A stretch of 64,000 nucleotides of DNA from Fuscovulum sp. (GCA_035192965.1 CP136571.1:3118501-3182500), one strand, 5' to 3'. Positions 51,484-60,612 are shown, counted from the first letter of the stretch. Translations and numbers: made by a program. Notes: a model not told the origin generated them from the sequence alone.

Positions 51484-52042
51484 TCCCCACCCCTGGGCCA
51501 CCACGCTGGACGGGCTGCACGCGCAAGTCTGGCTGCGTCTCGTACGCGGGGTGGCTGACCGCCGCGCACCGGCACGCCACCCGACCCTTGCCACTGTCTC
51601 GCCCGATGGCTGGCCCGAGGCGCGGACCGTCGTCCTGCGCGCAGCAGACCCCGTCACCGCCACGTTGGACCTGCACACAGACTTGCGCTCTGCCAAGGTG
51701 GCCGCCTTACAGGCGATGCCCCGTGCCGCCCTGCACATCTGGGATCAGACCGCGCATCTGCAAATCCGCCTCATGGCCGATGTTACGATCCTGACCGGTG
51801 ACAGCGTGGCAGCCACATGGGCAAAGGTGCCTGAAACCTCGCGTCGCGCCTATACCATGACACCCGCCCCTGGCCATCCGATCCCCACGGCGCTGAACTA
51901 TCAATCAACCTCGGACCAGCCATTCTTCGCCGTGCTGCGCTGCACGGTGCAGGCCATGGATATCCTCCATCTCGGCCCCGAACACCGCCGCGCCGCGTTT
52001 GACCGGGCCACCGGCTGGGCCGGAACTTGGCTTTCTCCGTGA
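51473..52042 (+). CDS. Pyridoxamine 5'-phosphate oxidase-family flavoprotein
   Basis: A 189-residue FMN-binding split-barrel protein. Seen: the HPTLATVSPDGWPEARTVVLRAAD segment that shapes the FMN pocket, then LDLHTDLRSAKVAAL and AALHIWDQTAHLQIRLMAD, as in PNPOx-like proteins. It lacks several C-terminal residues needed for pyridoxal substrate binding in true PdxH, so it may act on another flavin-dependent substrate. It overlaps the CrtC-like gene by 11 bases, making four genes in a row with overlaps from the ABC ATPase. Specific function not readable. Confidence 0.85.
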   Translation: MTTDPHPWATTLDGLHAQVWLRLVRGVADRRAPARHPTLATVSPDGWPEARTVVLRAADPVTATLDLHTDLRSAKVAALQAMPRAALHIWDQTAHLQIRLMADVTILTGDSVAATWAKVPETSRRAYTMTPAPGHPIPTALNYQSTSDQPFFAVLRCTVQAMDILHLGPEHRRAAFDRATGWAGTWLSP

Positions 52043-52145
52043 CACCCACAGGGGAAGAGTTGAGCAATCCGCCGCCTTCCCGTACCAAAGATGTGTAAAG
52101 CGCAGCCACCCGGCTGATGCATACGCTCCCAAAGGCCCCAAAGAC

Positions 52146-53036
52146 ATGAGCACCCCCGCCCTCGCCTCGGCCATCGTCCTGATCACTGGCATCTTCTGGG
52201 GGGTCTACTGGCTGCCCGTGCGCGCCATCGCCGATCTGGGCCTTGACGGGGCTTGGGGCACCGGGGCGATCACGCTCGCTGCGGCACTGTTCCTGTTTCC
52301 CGTCGTCCTGGCACGGGCCAGCACCTTGCGCAGCGCCAACGCCATCGGCATGGCGTCCATCGCCTTGGGCGGCGCGGCCTTCGCGCTCTATTCCATCGGT
52401 TTTCTCTACGGCAAGGTCGCCCTCGTCGTGCTGCTGTGGTTCTTCAGCCCGGTCTGGAGCGTGCTGATCGCCAAGTATCTCCTGCGCTGGCACGTGCCAA
52501 AGCTGCGCCTTGTTGCCATCGCCGTGGGCTTGGCCGGGCTGTTCATCATGCTGGGTGGCGACGGGGGCCTTCCCGTTCCCGGCAGCCTTGGGGAATGGAT
52601 GGCCTTCATCGGCGGTCTCATCTGGGCGCTGGCGACGGCGGGTATGCGCCTGAAATCCGACGTGCCCCCCCTGCCCGCCGCCTTCCTTTTCGCCATCGGT
52701 GCAACCATCACCTCTTTCGCCTTCGCGCCTTTCCTTGAACCGCTTCCTACGATCGCACTCTCCGATCTGCCCCTCCTCTCGGCGCAGGTCCTGCTCACGG
52801 GCGGGCTCTGGTGGGGCGCGTCCATCGCCGCGCTGATGTGGGCAACCCTGCGCCTCGACCCGGCAAGGGTGGGCATCCTGCTGATGACCGAGGTGATCTT
52901 CGGCGCCATCACCGCGGCGATCTTTGCCGGGGAAAGCCTGTCGACCAGCGAAATGATCGGCGGCGCGCTGGTCATCCTCTGCGGACTTCTCGAAGTCTGG
53001 CCCACCAAAGACGAACCCGGCCACTCATCAGCCTGA
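52146..53036 (+). CDS. DMT-superfamily (EamA-type) transporter
   Basis: A 296-residue inner-membrane protein with about ten helices in two EamA repeats. Landmarks: IVLITGIFWGVYWLPVRA at the start and MTEVIFGAITAAIFAGESLS in the second half. EamA transporters export amino acids, nucleobases or other metabolites. ATG 52146 is chosen to start directly before helix 1. The gene is separate from the preceding operon (about 100 bp) and converges with the TRAP binding-protein gene, with a shared terminator hairpin between. Cargo unknown. Confidence 0.9.
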   Translation: MSTPALASAIVLITGIFWGVYWLPVRAIADLGLDGAWGTGAITLAAALFLFPVVLARASTLRSANAIGMASIALGGAAFALYSIGFLYGKVALVVLLWFFSPVWSVLIAKYLLRWHVPKLRLVAIAVGLAGLFIMLGGDGGLPVPGSLGEWMAFIGGLIWALATAGMRLKSDVPPLPAAFLFAIGATITSFAFAPFLEPLPTIALSDLPLLSAQVLLTGGLWWGASIAALMWATLRLDPARVGILLMTEVIFGAITAAIFAGESLSTSEMIGGALVILCGLLEVWPTKDEPGHSSA

Positions 53037-53173
53037 TCTCACAAAGACCTTGCCATCCCCCTGAGCGCCATGGCCGAGACAACGGGATACTATCCCTGCA
53101 GGGCCTTCGCAGCACAGCCCGCAACACGCGGCCACTTCAACACACCGTCAAACGGAACAGGTCCAAATGAACG

Positions 53174-53210
53174 CGGCGCGCCCTGCAAAGGCGCGCCGTC
53201 TTCCTTTGTC
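53174..53210. terminator. Terminator between convergent DMT and TRAP binding-protein genes
   Basis: A perfect 9-bp GC stem (53174-53182 with 53190-53198, 7-nt loop) is followed on the plus strand by TCTTCCTTTG. On the minus strand it follows the TRAP binding-protein gene by about 57 bases. It probably serves the DMT gene and may serve both. Confidence 0.6.
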
Positions 53211-53255
53211 AGCCCCAAACCCGGCAACTGCCAGACCGGGGATAAGGCCCCGTTC

Positions 53256-54371
53256 TCAGGTCGCCTGCGGACCCGGGAACGGGAATTCCAGCGTGCGGGC
53301 GTTCAGGAACGCCTGTTCGTTGAACCGCAGGAAGCGCATCGTATCGGCGCGCGACGCCAGATAGCTGTCCCAGATGCGGCGGGTCAGATCGTCACCCGCG
53401 TCATAGCTTTCCTGGATCACCTCGCCCGCAGCCTTGCCCAGCGCCTCCAGCACCGGCCGCTCCAGACGGCGGAACTCGACGCCATGCTCCACCCGCAGCG
53501 TCTCCATCGCGCGGCCGGATTGCAGGTCGTATTCCACCTTCATATCCTCATGTCCCGCATGGGCAGCAGCGCGGATGATTTCCTGCAAATCGGCGGGCAA
53601 TTCCTGAAACTTGGCGGTATTCAGCATCAGCTGCACCGTGCCGCCGGGTTCCTGAACGCCGGGGCCATAGGACAGCTTGGCAACCTGATGGAATCCCATC
53701 GGCAGGTCGTTCACCGGCCCGATGAATTCTGCCGCGTCCACGGCGCCCGATTGCAGCGCCGCGAAGATCTCGCCACCCGGCAGCAGCACCGGGGTCGCGC
53801 CCAGTTTCTTGACCATTTCGCCGCCCAGACCCGGCATCCGGATTTTCAGACCCTGAAAATCCTCTGGGGTGTTGATCTCTTTCTTGAACCAGCCAAAGGA
53901 CTGGGCCGAAGTCTGGCCCGCTGGCAGCGACAGGATTCCGAACTGGCTGTTCAGCTCATCCCAAAGCGCCTGCCCGCCGCCATGCAACAGCCACGCCGCC
54001 TGTTCATCCCCTGTCATCCCGAAAGGCACCGCGAAAAAGGCCGCCAGCATAGGATGCTTGCCCACATGGTAGAACGATGCGTCATGGCCCATCTCGGCCG
54101 TGCCATCCATCACCGCGTCCATGCAGCCCAGCGCGGGGACAAGCTCACCTGCGGCAAAGACGTTGATCTTCAGCCGCCCGCCCGACATCGCCTCGATCCG
54201 CCGCGCCAGCCGCTCGGCCCCCACGCCCACGCCCGGCAGCCCTTTGGGCCAGGAATGGACCATACGCCATTCGATGGTGCCCTGCGCGATTGCGGGCGCG
54301 GCAAGCCCTGCCGCTGCCACGGCCGCCCCGCCCCCCAGAACAGTTTTCGTCAGAAAGTCGCGTCTCTTCAT
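53256..54371 (-). CDS. TRAP transporter substrate-binding protein, Tat-exported
   Basis: A 371-residue DctP/TakP-type periplasmic binding protein. Twin-arginine signal MKRRDFLTKTVLGGG (cut near AIAQ-GT), then VHSWPKGLPGVGVGAERLARRIEAMSGGRLKI, and the ligand region with Arg in LKIRMPGLGGEM and GAVDAAEFIGPVNDLPMGF. The pattern resembles keto-acid and related TakP-type proteins. ATG 54371 gives the Tat signal at once. It is divergent from the DctQ/DctM permease genes by 323 bp, an arrangement common in Rhodobacteraceae. Ligand unresolved; organic or keto acids are likely. Confidence 0.92.
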   Translation of the reverse strand: MKRRDFLTKTVLGGGAAVAAAGLAAPAIAQGTIEWRMVHSWPKGLPGVGVGAERLARRIEAMSGGRLKINVFAAGELVPALGCMDAVMDGTAEMGHDASFYHVGKHPMLAAFFAVPFGMTGDEQAAWLLHGGGQALWDELNSQFGILSLPAGQTSAQSFGWFKKEINTPEDFQGLKIRMPGLGGEMVKKLGATPVLLPGGEIFAALQSGAVDAAEFIGPVNDLPMGFHQVAKLSYGPGVQEPGGTVQLMLNTAKFQELPADLQEIIRAAAHAGHEDMKVEYDLQSGRAMETLRVEHGVEFRRLERPVLEALGKAAGEVIQESYDAGDDLTRRIWDSYLASRADTMRFLRFNEQAFLNARTLEFPFPGPQAT

Positions 54372-54694
54372 TCGTTCCTCCCGCTGCCATTTGCATTGGC
54401 GGCGGAACCCGCTCCCGGACCCGCCGCAGTGGCGTTGGAATTGGAGACGGTTCGTCACAGAGCAACAGGCAAAGCCGCGGAAAATGGTCTTTTAGGAGAA
54501 AACTATCGAAAGCTATCGGCGCTAACTATTCCGTTTAAAAAAACCTATCCGTCGCCCTTGCATTCCCGAAAACGGCGGCAATCTAGCGCAAATGTGCCGG
54601 GACCAAACCCGATCGCACAGACGAACAGGGACAGCGTGGGTGGCATCGCGGCCAAGACCGGCGGGCCATTGACGCGACAGGGAGAGAGCAAGGA
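54372..54694. promoter_or_regulatory. 323-bp divergent control region of the TRAP genes
   Basis: No gene is seen. It holds a run of related repeats, CTATCG at 54503-54508 and 54513-54518 (10 bp apart), CTATTC at 54526-54531 and CTATCC at 54545-54550, next to an A/T-rich stretch near 54530-54545. This could be a regulator-binding region, perhaps for the LysR-type protein at 56947. No clear -35/-10 pair stood out. Confidence 0.35.
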
Positions 54695-55285
54695 ATGGCA
54701 ACAGTGTATGCCGGGCCAGAGCCCGGCTGGGTACGTGCTGCGGCGCGTGTCGTGGGCGTGATTGACGGTCTATGCCGCTGGAGCGGCTATGTTGTCGCCT
54801 GGGCGACGCTGGCCACGGTGATCTTGTGCTTTGCCACAGTCTACCTGCGCTACGTCATGGGCACCGGCCTGATCTGGTTGCAGGAAGCCTATATCTGGAC
54901 CCATGTCGTCGTGATCGTGATGGGCGCGGGCTACACGATGATGAGCGGCGGCTTTGTCCGGGTGGACGTGTTCTATTCCCACTGGTCCGTCCGGCGCCGG
55001 GCGTTGTCAGACATGATGATGACGCTCCTCCTGCTGCTGCCCTTCCTGCTGATCTTCGGCTACGGGGTATGGACGTTCTGGACAGCGTCTTATGCGGCCG
55101 ACGAAGGGTCGCTCAACCCCGGCGGCATGGGCAACTACTGGATCCTGAAGGCCACGCTCTTGGGCTTCATCCTGCTTGTCGGGCTACAGGGCGCGGCCTT
55201 CGTGCTGCGCGGATTGATGGTCCTTGCGGGGCATGAACGCCACGCGCTCAACCACGGCGGCCACGGCGCCGACCAGACCCTTTAG
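54695..55285 (+). CDS. TRAP transporter small permease (DctQ-like)
   Basis: A 196-residue inner-membrane protein with four hydrophobic helices (about 27-50, 63-82, 102-125, 147-170). Family landmarks: YLRYVMGTGLIWLQEAYIW and GGFVRVDVFYSHWSVRRRA. It pairs with the DctM permease 16 bases downstream and with the binding protein encoded divergently. The C-terminal tail is His-rich (HERHALNHGGHGAD), a small peculiarity without known meaning. Import is driven by a sodium gradient in this class. Confidence 0.9.
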   Translation: MATVYAGPEPGWVRAAARVVGVIDGLCRWSGYVVAWATLATVILCFATVYLRYVMGTGLIWLQEAYIWTHVVVIVMGAGYTMMSGGFVRVDVFYSHWSVRRRALSDMMMTLLLLLPFLLIFGYGVWTFWTASYAADEGSLNPGGMGNYWILKATLLGFILLVGLQGAAFVLRGLMVLAGHERHALNHGGHGADQTL

Positions 55286-55301
55286 GCCATAGGAGATACC
55301 C

Positions 55302-56960
55302 ATGGACGCGGCACTTCTTGGCCAGCTGATGGCAGCAGGCCTGTTTCTGCTCATCATCTTTTTCCTCATGTCGGGCTACATCGTGGCCTTCACCCTTGGC
55401 GGTCTCGCGATCCTCGTGGGGTTTGCGGGCATCGCCGTCGGGGCATTCGATCAATCCCTTTTCGCCGCCCTGCCAAACCGCTTCTGGGGGGTGATTACGA
55501 ATCCGGTCCTTGTAGCCGTGCCCCTCTTTGTCTTCATGGGGGTGGTACTGGAACGATCGGGCATCGCGGAATCCCTGCTCACCACCATGGGGCAACTTTT
55601 CGGCTCGCTCAGGGGCGGTCTTGCCCTGTCGGTGGTCCTTGTGGGCGCGCTGCTCGCTGCGGCCACGGGTGTCGTCGGGGCAACCGTCGTCACCATGGGC
55701 CTGCTCAGCTTGCCTGCCATGATGCGCGCAGGCTATGATCCGAAACTCGCCACCGGCACAATCTGCGCGGCAGGCACGCTGGGCCAAATCATCCCACCCT
55801 CTACCGTGCTGATTTTCCTAGCCGACATCCTGCAGGGCGCCAATTCCGCCGCCCAACTGTCGCTCGGGAACTTCGCTCCGGATACCGTGTCGGTCGGAGA
55901 CCTGTTTGCCGGTGCAATCCTGCCCAGCCTCGTACTCGTGGCCATGTTCATCCTCTACATTGTCTGGAAAGCGATCTTCCATCCTGAGACATGCCCCCCG
56001 GTCGCGATGACGGCAGCCGAAAAGGCCGGGCTCGGCCTGCGGATCGTCGGCGCACTGATCCCGCCGCTTCTGCTCATCGTTTCGGTTCTGGGGTCCATCG
56101 TCGCGGGTGTCGCAACGCCTACGGAAAGCGCAAGTGTCGGCGCGGTTGGGGCGCTGTTCCTCGCCGCGGTCAAACTGTTCGCCGACGCCTATCTCGGGGC
56201 CGAGGGCGACCCGCGCCGCGACATCCGTCTGTTCTGGTTCTGGTTGGTGGCGCTCATCGCGCTTGCCGCCACGGCCTGGCTCTTTGGCGCGGCGGGCCTG
56301 CTCAACACAATGCTGGTTCTGCTGGGTCTTGCCCTTCTTGTCATTCTGATCCGCGGCGACCTGCGGCGCAGCTATGTTCAAACGCTTTTCCGCTCTTCGA
56401 TCTCCACCATGTCGATCACTTCGATGGTCTTCATCATCCTGCTTGGCGCCACGGCCTTCGCCTTGGTGTTCACCCAACTTGGCGGCACCGATATGGTGCG
56501 CGGCTTCCTCGAACAGATGCCCGGCGGTCAGTTCGGCGCTCTGTTGGTCGTTTTCCTGATCATCTTCGTGCTGGGCTTCTTTCTTGACACCTTCGAGATC
56601 ATCTTCATCGTGATCCCGATAACCGCCCCGGTGCTGCTGATCATGGGGGTGGATCCAATCTGGCTGGGGGTGATGATCGGCTTGCTGTTGCAGACCTCCT
56701 TCCTGACACCACCCTTCGGCTTCTCGCTCTTCTACCTGCGCGGGGTGGCACCACGCACGATCACCACACCGATGATCTATCGTGGGGTCGTGCCTTTCAT
56801 CGTGATCCAGCTTATCGCCCTCGCCGTGCTTTGGATGTTCCCCGAAATGGCCACCTGGCTTCCGAACGAACTGTTCCGCTCGGATGCGCCTGGCACCGAA
56901 GATGCCCCACCCCCACCGCCCTCATTCGACGAAGGCGGTGGCGAGGATGAATTCCTGTAA
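55302..56960 (+). CDS. TRAP transporter large permease (DctM-like), extended form
   Basis: A 552-residue inner-membrane protein. The normal DctM core is present: VPLFVFMGVVLERSGIAE, GATVVTMGLLSLPAMMRAGYDPKLATGTICAAGTLGQIIPPSTVLI and, near the end, FLDTFEIIFIVIPITAPV and FLTPPFGFSLFYLRG. It is about 120 residues longer than usual because of an insertion around residues 290-365 with two extra helices, plus an acidic, Pro-rich tail (DAPPPPPSFDEGGGEDEF). Extended DctM forms occur in the mannitol/chloroaromatic class. It ends inside the first codons of the LysR gene. Confidence 0.9.
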   Translation: MDAALLGQLMAAGLFLLIIFFLMSGYIVAFTLGGLAILVGFAGIAVGAFDQSLFAALPNRFWGVITNPVLVAVPLFVFMGVVLERSGIAESLLTTMGQLFGSLRGGLALSVVLVGALLAAATGVVGATVVTMGLLSLPAMMRAGYDPKLATGTICAAGTLGQIIPPSTVLIFLADILQGANSAAQLSLGNFAPDTVSVGDLFAGAILPSLVLVAMFILYIVWKAIFHPETCPPVAMTAAEKAGLGLRIVGALIPPLLLIVSVLGSIVAGVATPTESASVGAVGALFLAAVKLFADAYLGAEGDPRRDIRLFWFWLVALIALAATAWLFGAAGLLNTMLVLLGLALLVILIRGDLRRSYVQTLFRSSISTMSITSMVFIILLGATAFALVFTQLGGTDMVRGFLEQMPGGQFGALLVVFLIIFVLGFFLDTFEIIFIVIPITAPVLLIMGVDPIWLGVMIGLLLQTSFLTPPFGFSLFYLRGVAPRTITTPMIYRGVVPFIVIQLIALAVLWMFPEMATWLPNELFRSDAPGTEDAPPPPPSFDEGGGEDEFL

Positions 56961-57900
56961 GCCTCCGATGCGCGATCTTCCCAGCCTCCGGCAGCTTGAA
57001 TACTTCGTGGCCCTTGTCGACACCGGCAGCTTCAAGGCCGCCGCCGACCAATGCGGCATCAGCCAGCCCTCGCTTTCGGTCCAGCTTGCCACGCTGGAAA
57101 AGCGGCTGGGCCAGCGGCTGGTGGAACGGGGCCGCACGGGCGTGATACCAACTCTGGCCGGGCGCGAGGTTCACGACCGCGCCCGCGCTATCCTTGACGC
57201 GGCACAGACCCTGGTCAACCGCTTCGACCTGCCGCGCACGGGCCTGTCGGGAACGATCCGCTTCGGCGCTTCGGGAACGCTGGGCCCCTACCTGCTGCCC
57301 CATGTCATCGCGCGGCTACATGCCCGCCACCCGGACCTGCAGCTCTTCATCCGCGAAGCCCCGCCCGAGGCGCTGGCCGCCGGCCTGGCGCGCGGTGATT
57401 TCGACATGATCCTCGTGCAATTGCCGGTGCGCGGCGATGTCACGCCCATCCGGCTGTTTCGCGAACCGCTGGAAATCGTGGTGGCCCGCGATCACCCTTT
57501 CGCGGGCCGCGACCGCATCCCGCGCGAAGAACTGCGCGGCCAGACGGTGCTCGCGCTCGGGCCCGCCTTCGCCCTGCGCCAGCAGGTGGCAGACCTTTGC
57601 GAAACACTGGGCGCAAGGTTGCGCGCGGATTACGAAGGCACCAGCCTTGATGCGATACGCCTCATGGCCGGCATGGGCATGGGTATCGCTTTCCTGCCTG
57701 CACTCTATGTCCGGTCCGAAATCGGCCCGGATGACCGTGACGTCGCGGTCGTCTCCCTCGAAGGCCCGCGCACCTTGCGCTCGGTCGGCCTCGTCACCCG
57801 CAGCAACAGCGCCGATGACGCCGCCCCCCGCATCGCCCGCCTGATCCAGACCGTCGCCCGCGAGGTTTTCGCAGGCACCCTCGTCTTGGAACCCCTATGA
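56947..57900 (+). CDS. LysR-family regulator, OxyR-like N-terminus
   Basis: A 317-residue LysR-type regulator. The helix-turn-helix (about 12-70) reads LPSLRQLEYFVALVDTGSFKAAADQCGISQPSLSVQLATLEKRLG in family style, closest to the OxyR branch, but I could not locate the paired redox cysteines with confidence, so OxyR function is not claimed. It overlaps the DctM gene and is probably co-transcribed with the TRAP permeases, which it may control. ATG 56947 has GGCGG and GAGG just upstream; ATG 56968 is an alternative that gives a seven-residue shorter protein. Confidence 0.85.
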   Translation: MNSCKPPMRDLPSLRQLEYFVALVDTGSFKAAADQCGISQPSLSVQLATLEKRLGQRLVERGRTGVIPTLAGREVHDRARAILDAAQTLVNRFDLPRTGLSGTIRFGASGTLGPYLLPHVIARLHARHPDLQLFIREAPPEALAAGLARGDFDMILVQLPVRGDVTPIRLFREPLEIVVARDHPFAGRDRIPREELRGQTVLALGPAFALRQQVADLCETLGARLRADYEGTSLDAIRLMAGMGMGIAFLPALYVRSEIGPDDRDVAVVSLEGPRTLRSVGLVTRSNSADDAAPRIARLIQTVAREVFAGTLVLEPL

Positions 57901-58047
57901 ACTTTGGCATAGCCCGACCCCAAAGGAAGGCGCGAGCCAACAGTCACAGCGCGGTCTGGGCAGACCACACCCACAGCCGGGCCTGACCGGAAAACCCTTC
58001 CATCACGGGTATTTCCGGATCAATCCTGATATGTTTGTGAAAGGAAG

Positions 58048-58123
58048 TGGTGCCGCTGAAGGGACTCGAACCCCCGACCCCATCATTACGAATGACGTGC
58101 TCTACCAGCTGAGCTACAGCGGC
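58048..58123 (-). tRNA. tRNA-Thr (CGT anticodon)
   Basis: The minus strand folds into a full cloverleaf: acceptor GCCGCTG/CAGCGGC, D arm GCTC...GAGC, anticodon stem CGTCA/TGATG with loop TTCGTAA (anticodon CGT, codon ACG), T arm with TTCGAGT loop, discriminator A and encoded CCA. Two G-U pairs close the T stem. No integrase or duplicated 3' end is nearby. Confidence 0.97.
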
Positions 58124-58202
58124 TTGGTGGCGGGCTATTAGCACCCCTCTCGCGCGGTGTGTAGCCCCCTTTCACAGAAAAATGCGCCTCCGGGAAAACT
58201 CC

Positions 58203-59240
58203 TTAGCGGCTGAAATCGTCGATCACCGCTACGCCGGGCGGCATCGGGCCACCAAAGGCGCGCAATTCGGCCGAAGCGCCCGACAGGGGCACCGTCCGCG
58301 CAATCAGCGGGCTCATGTCAACAACGCCGCGCGTGATCATGTCCAGCAGCGACGGGTACTTCCACGACGGCATCCCGCGCGTGCCAAACAGCGCCAATTG
58401 CTTCATGTAGACCGCGTTCATGTTGATCTCCATCCGGGCGGTATGGCCCACGGGCAGGCCCACCTGCACATGGCGCCCCAAAGTCCGCAGCCCCTCGATC
58501 GACGCATTCGCCGTGGCCTCGATCCCCAGCGCCTCGATCGACACATGCGCGCCACCGCCAGTCGCCTCGATGATCCGGGCCGCCACATCGCCCGCTCGCG
58601 CATCAATCGCCGCCTCAGCGCCCAGCGCCAAAGCATGGCTCAGCTTTTCCGCCACCACATCCACCACTACCACCCGCGCGCCCAGCGCCCGACCAAGGAT
58701 CAGCGCCGACAGCCCGATCCCGCCCGTGCCATGCACCGCCAGCCACTCCCCCGCCCGCAGATCGGCCCGCCCCGTCAAGGCATGCCACGCGGTCGTTACC
58801 CGGCAGCCTAGCCCCGCCGCCAGAACAGGCGTGATGCTTTCCGGCAACCGCGCAAGGTTATGGGCATGGGGAACCGAGATGTATTCGGCATATGCCCCCG
58901 GCTCGCCGAAACCCGGAACGCGCTGCGTCTTGCAGGTGTTGGACAGGCCCGCCCGGCATTCCGGGCAATCGCCACAGGCGAGGATAAAGGGTGCGATCAC
59001 CCGGTCCCCCACCTGCCAGCGGGCAAGCGGCCCTGCCTCCACCACCTCGCCGCAATATTCGTGCCCCGGAATGGCGCCCGGCTTCACCTTGGGGTGCTCA
59101 CCCACCCAGCCGTGCCAGTCGCTGCGGCAAATCCCGCAGGCCAGCACGCGCAGCACCACGCCATCCGGCTCGCAAACCGGATCAGGGACAGTCTCGATCA
59201 CCAGATCGCTGTTATAGGCTTTCAGAATTGCCGCGCGCAT
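58203..59240 (-). CDS. Zinc-dependent alcohol dehydrogenase
   Basis: A 345-residue medium-chain dehydrogenase. Catalytic zinc: Cys in ACGICRSDWHG and the GHEYCGEVVEAG His-Glu pair. Structural zinc: four cysteines in CGDCPECRAGLSNTC. Cofactor motif VHGTGGIGLSALIL (about 168-181). ATG 59240 has a GGGGGA ribosome binding site; the longer frame adds nine unlikely residues. Related enzymes act on alcohols, threonine or sorbitol; the wide substrate range prevents a precise call. It lies downstream of purS on the same strand, where purQ is usually found in related bacteria. Confidence 0.92.
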   Translation of the reverse strand: MRAAILKAYNSDLVIETVPDPVCEPDGVVLRVLACGICRSDWHGWVGEHPKVKPGAIPGHEYCGEVVEAGPLARWQVGDRVIAPFILACGDCPECRAGLSNTCKTQRVPGFGEPGAYAEYISVPHAHNLARLPESITPVLAAGLGCRVTTAWHALTGRADLRAGEWLAVHGTGGIGLSALILGRALGARVVVVDVVAEKLSHALALGAEAAIDARAGDVAARIIEATGGGAHVSIEALGIEATANASIEGLRTLGRHVQVGLPVGHTARMEINMNAVYMKQLALFGTRGMPSWKYPSLLDMITRGVVDMSPLIARTVPLSGASAELRAFGGPMPPGVAVIDDFSR

Positions 59241-59329
59241 CGCATCCCCCCGCTTCGTCAGGATCAAGGGATGCCAGCAAAGGCCGCAGGTCTAGACAGA
59301 ACCCGACACCGCCCGTCGGCTTCGGCCGA

Positions 59330-59569
59330 TCAGAGGATCTCGACCCGGTAGCCTTCGATCACCGTATTGGCGAGCAGCTTTTCGCACATCGCCTTGACGT
59401 CAGCCTCGGCCTTGGCGCGGTCCGTCTCGGCCAGGTCGAGTTCGATCACCTTGCCCTGCCGCACGCCATTCACTCCGGCAAAGCCCATCGTGCCCAACGC
59501 GTGGCGCACCGCCTCACCCTGCGGGTCCAGAACGCCGGTCTTCAGCATGACGGTCACGCGCGCTTTCAT
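59330..59569 (-). CDS. purS: Phosphoribosylformylglycinamidine synthase subunit PurS
   Basis: A 79-residue subunit of the three-part FGAM synthase (PurS, PurQ, PurL) of purine biosynthesis. It has the typical ferredoxin-like pattern: KARVTVMLKTGVLDPQGEAV, LGTMGFAGVNGVRQGKVIELDLAE and the final NTVIEGYRVEIL. PurS bridges the glutaminase and synthetase subunits and channels ammonia. It follows purC by about 80 bases on the same strand. The glutaminase gene purQ, often next in this order, is not present in the window. Confidence 0.95.
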   Translation of the reverse strand: MKARVTVMLKTGVLDPQGEAVRHALGTMGFAGVNGVRQGKVIELDLAETDRAKAEADVKAMCEKLLANTVIEGYRVEIL

Positions 59570-59646
59570 ATCATCCCCCGGGGCAGAAATTCTTGGCCCG
59601 TCCTAGCGCCCCGCCCCGTCCGGGGCAAGGCACCAGATCGGCGCAT

Positions 59647-60414
59647 TCAGTTGATCAGCGTAGGCTTGGGCTTGTGCGTCACATTCGACGGCAACACACC
59701 CAACCGCCGCGCCAGTTCCGTATAGACATCCGCCATCGGGCCGGGTTCGCGCACCAGCCCCTCGCGCTCCATCGCCTCGGATGCCGTGCGCACATCCCAC
59801 AAGCGGCAGGAATCAGGGCTGATCTCATCGGCCACGATCAGACGCATGTAATCGCCCTCCCAGACCCGGCCCACTTCCAGCCGGAAATCCGCAAGCCGGA
59901 TGCCCACGCCCATCATCACACCCGACAGGAAATCGTTCACCCGCAGCGCCAGCGCCACCATGTCATCCAGGTCCTGCTGGCTGGCCCAGTTGAACGCGAT
60001 GATATGCTCTTCGCTCACCATGGGCGTGCCCAGCCGTTCGTCCTTGTAGTAGTATTCGACAATCGGGCGCGGCAGCGGCGTGCCTTCGGGAATGCCCAAC
60101 CGTTCGGACAGCGCACCTGCGGCAAAGTTCCGCACGACCACCTCCAGCGGAATGATCTCGGCCATCCGCACCAGCTGTTCGCGCATGTTCAGACGGCGGA
60201 TGAAATGCGTGGGCACCCCGATGGAATTCAGCCCGGTCATGAAGAATTCCGATAGCCGGTTGTTCAGCACACCCTTGCCTTCAACAGCGGCAGGCGACGG
60301 AATGGCGGCAGTCGGCGCGCTGTCATCCTTGAAATACTGGATCAGAGTGCCCGGCTCCGGCCCTTCATACAGGATCTTCGCCTTGCCCTCGTAAACCTTC
60401 TTGCGACGCGCCAT
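59647..60414 (-). CDS. purC: Phosphoribosylaminoimidazole-succinocarboxamide synthase
   Basis: A 255-residue SAICAR synthase of purine biosynthesis; it joins aspartate to carboxyaminoimidazole ribotide with ATP. Landmarks: [12 protein letters not shown] (6-17), [30 protein letters not shown] and the terminal [13 protein letters not shown] region. Length is normal. It starts the minus-strand purC-purS unit, divergent from the ATPase zeta gene, an arrangement common in Rhodobacteraceae. About 200 bp between the two divergent genes must hold both promoters; no regulator motif stood out. Confidence 0.96.
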   Translation of the reverse strand: MARRKKVYEGKAKILYEGPEPGTLIQYFKDDSAPTAAIPSPAAVEGKGVLNNRLSEFFMTGLNSIGVPTHFIRRLNMREQLVRMAEIIPLEVVVRNFAAGALSERLGIPEGTPLPRPIVEYYYKDERLGTPMVSEEHIIAFNWASQQDLDDMVALALRVNDFLSGVMMGVGIRLADFRLEVGRVWEGDYMRLIVADEISPDSCRLWDVRTASEAMEREGLVREPGPMADVYTELARRLGVLPSNVTHKPKPTLIN

Positions 60415-60612
60415 GAATTCTCCGCCGGAAATGCCGATGGCGGGGTCACCCCATGGTTCCCCGCCTGCTTCACGCGGCTATAAGCCAAGCCGCCCTTCGC
60501 CGCAAGCGGACCCACGGAAACCGCAACGGGCAAACCACCCCCCGCCCCCTTGCAGCGCGGGCAGGCTGCGGGCATATGAAGGGGCAAGCAACTCAGGATC
60601 AAGGGGCCCCAC

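Noticed and set aside
56947..57900. Calling the TRAP-linked LysR regulator OxyR
   Set aside because: The N-terminus is OxyR-like, but the paired redox cysteines could not be identified with confidence, and the neighbours are transport genes.
58048..58123. tRNA-Thr as the attachment site of an integrated element
   Set aside because: No integrase gene and no duplicated tRNA 3' end was found in the window.
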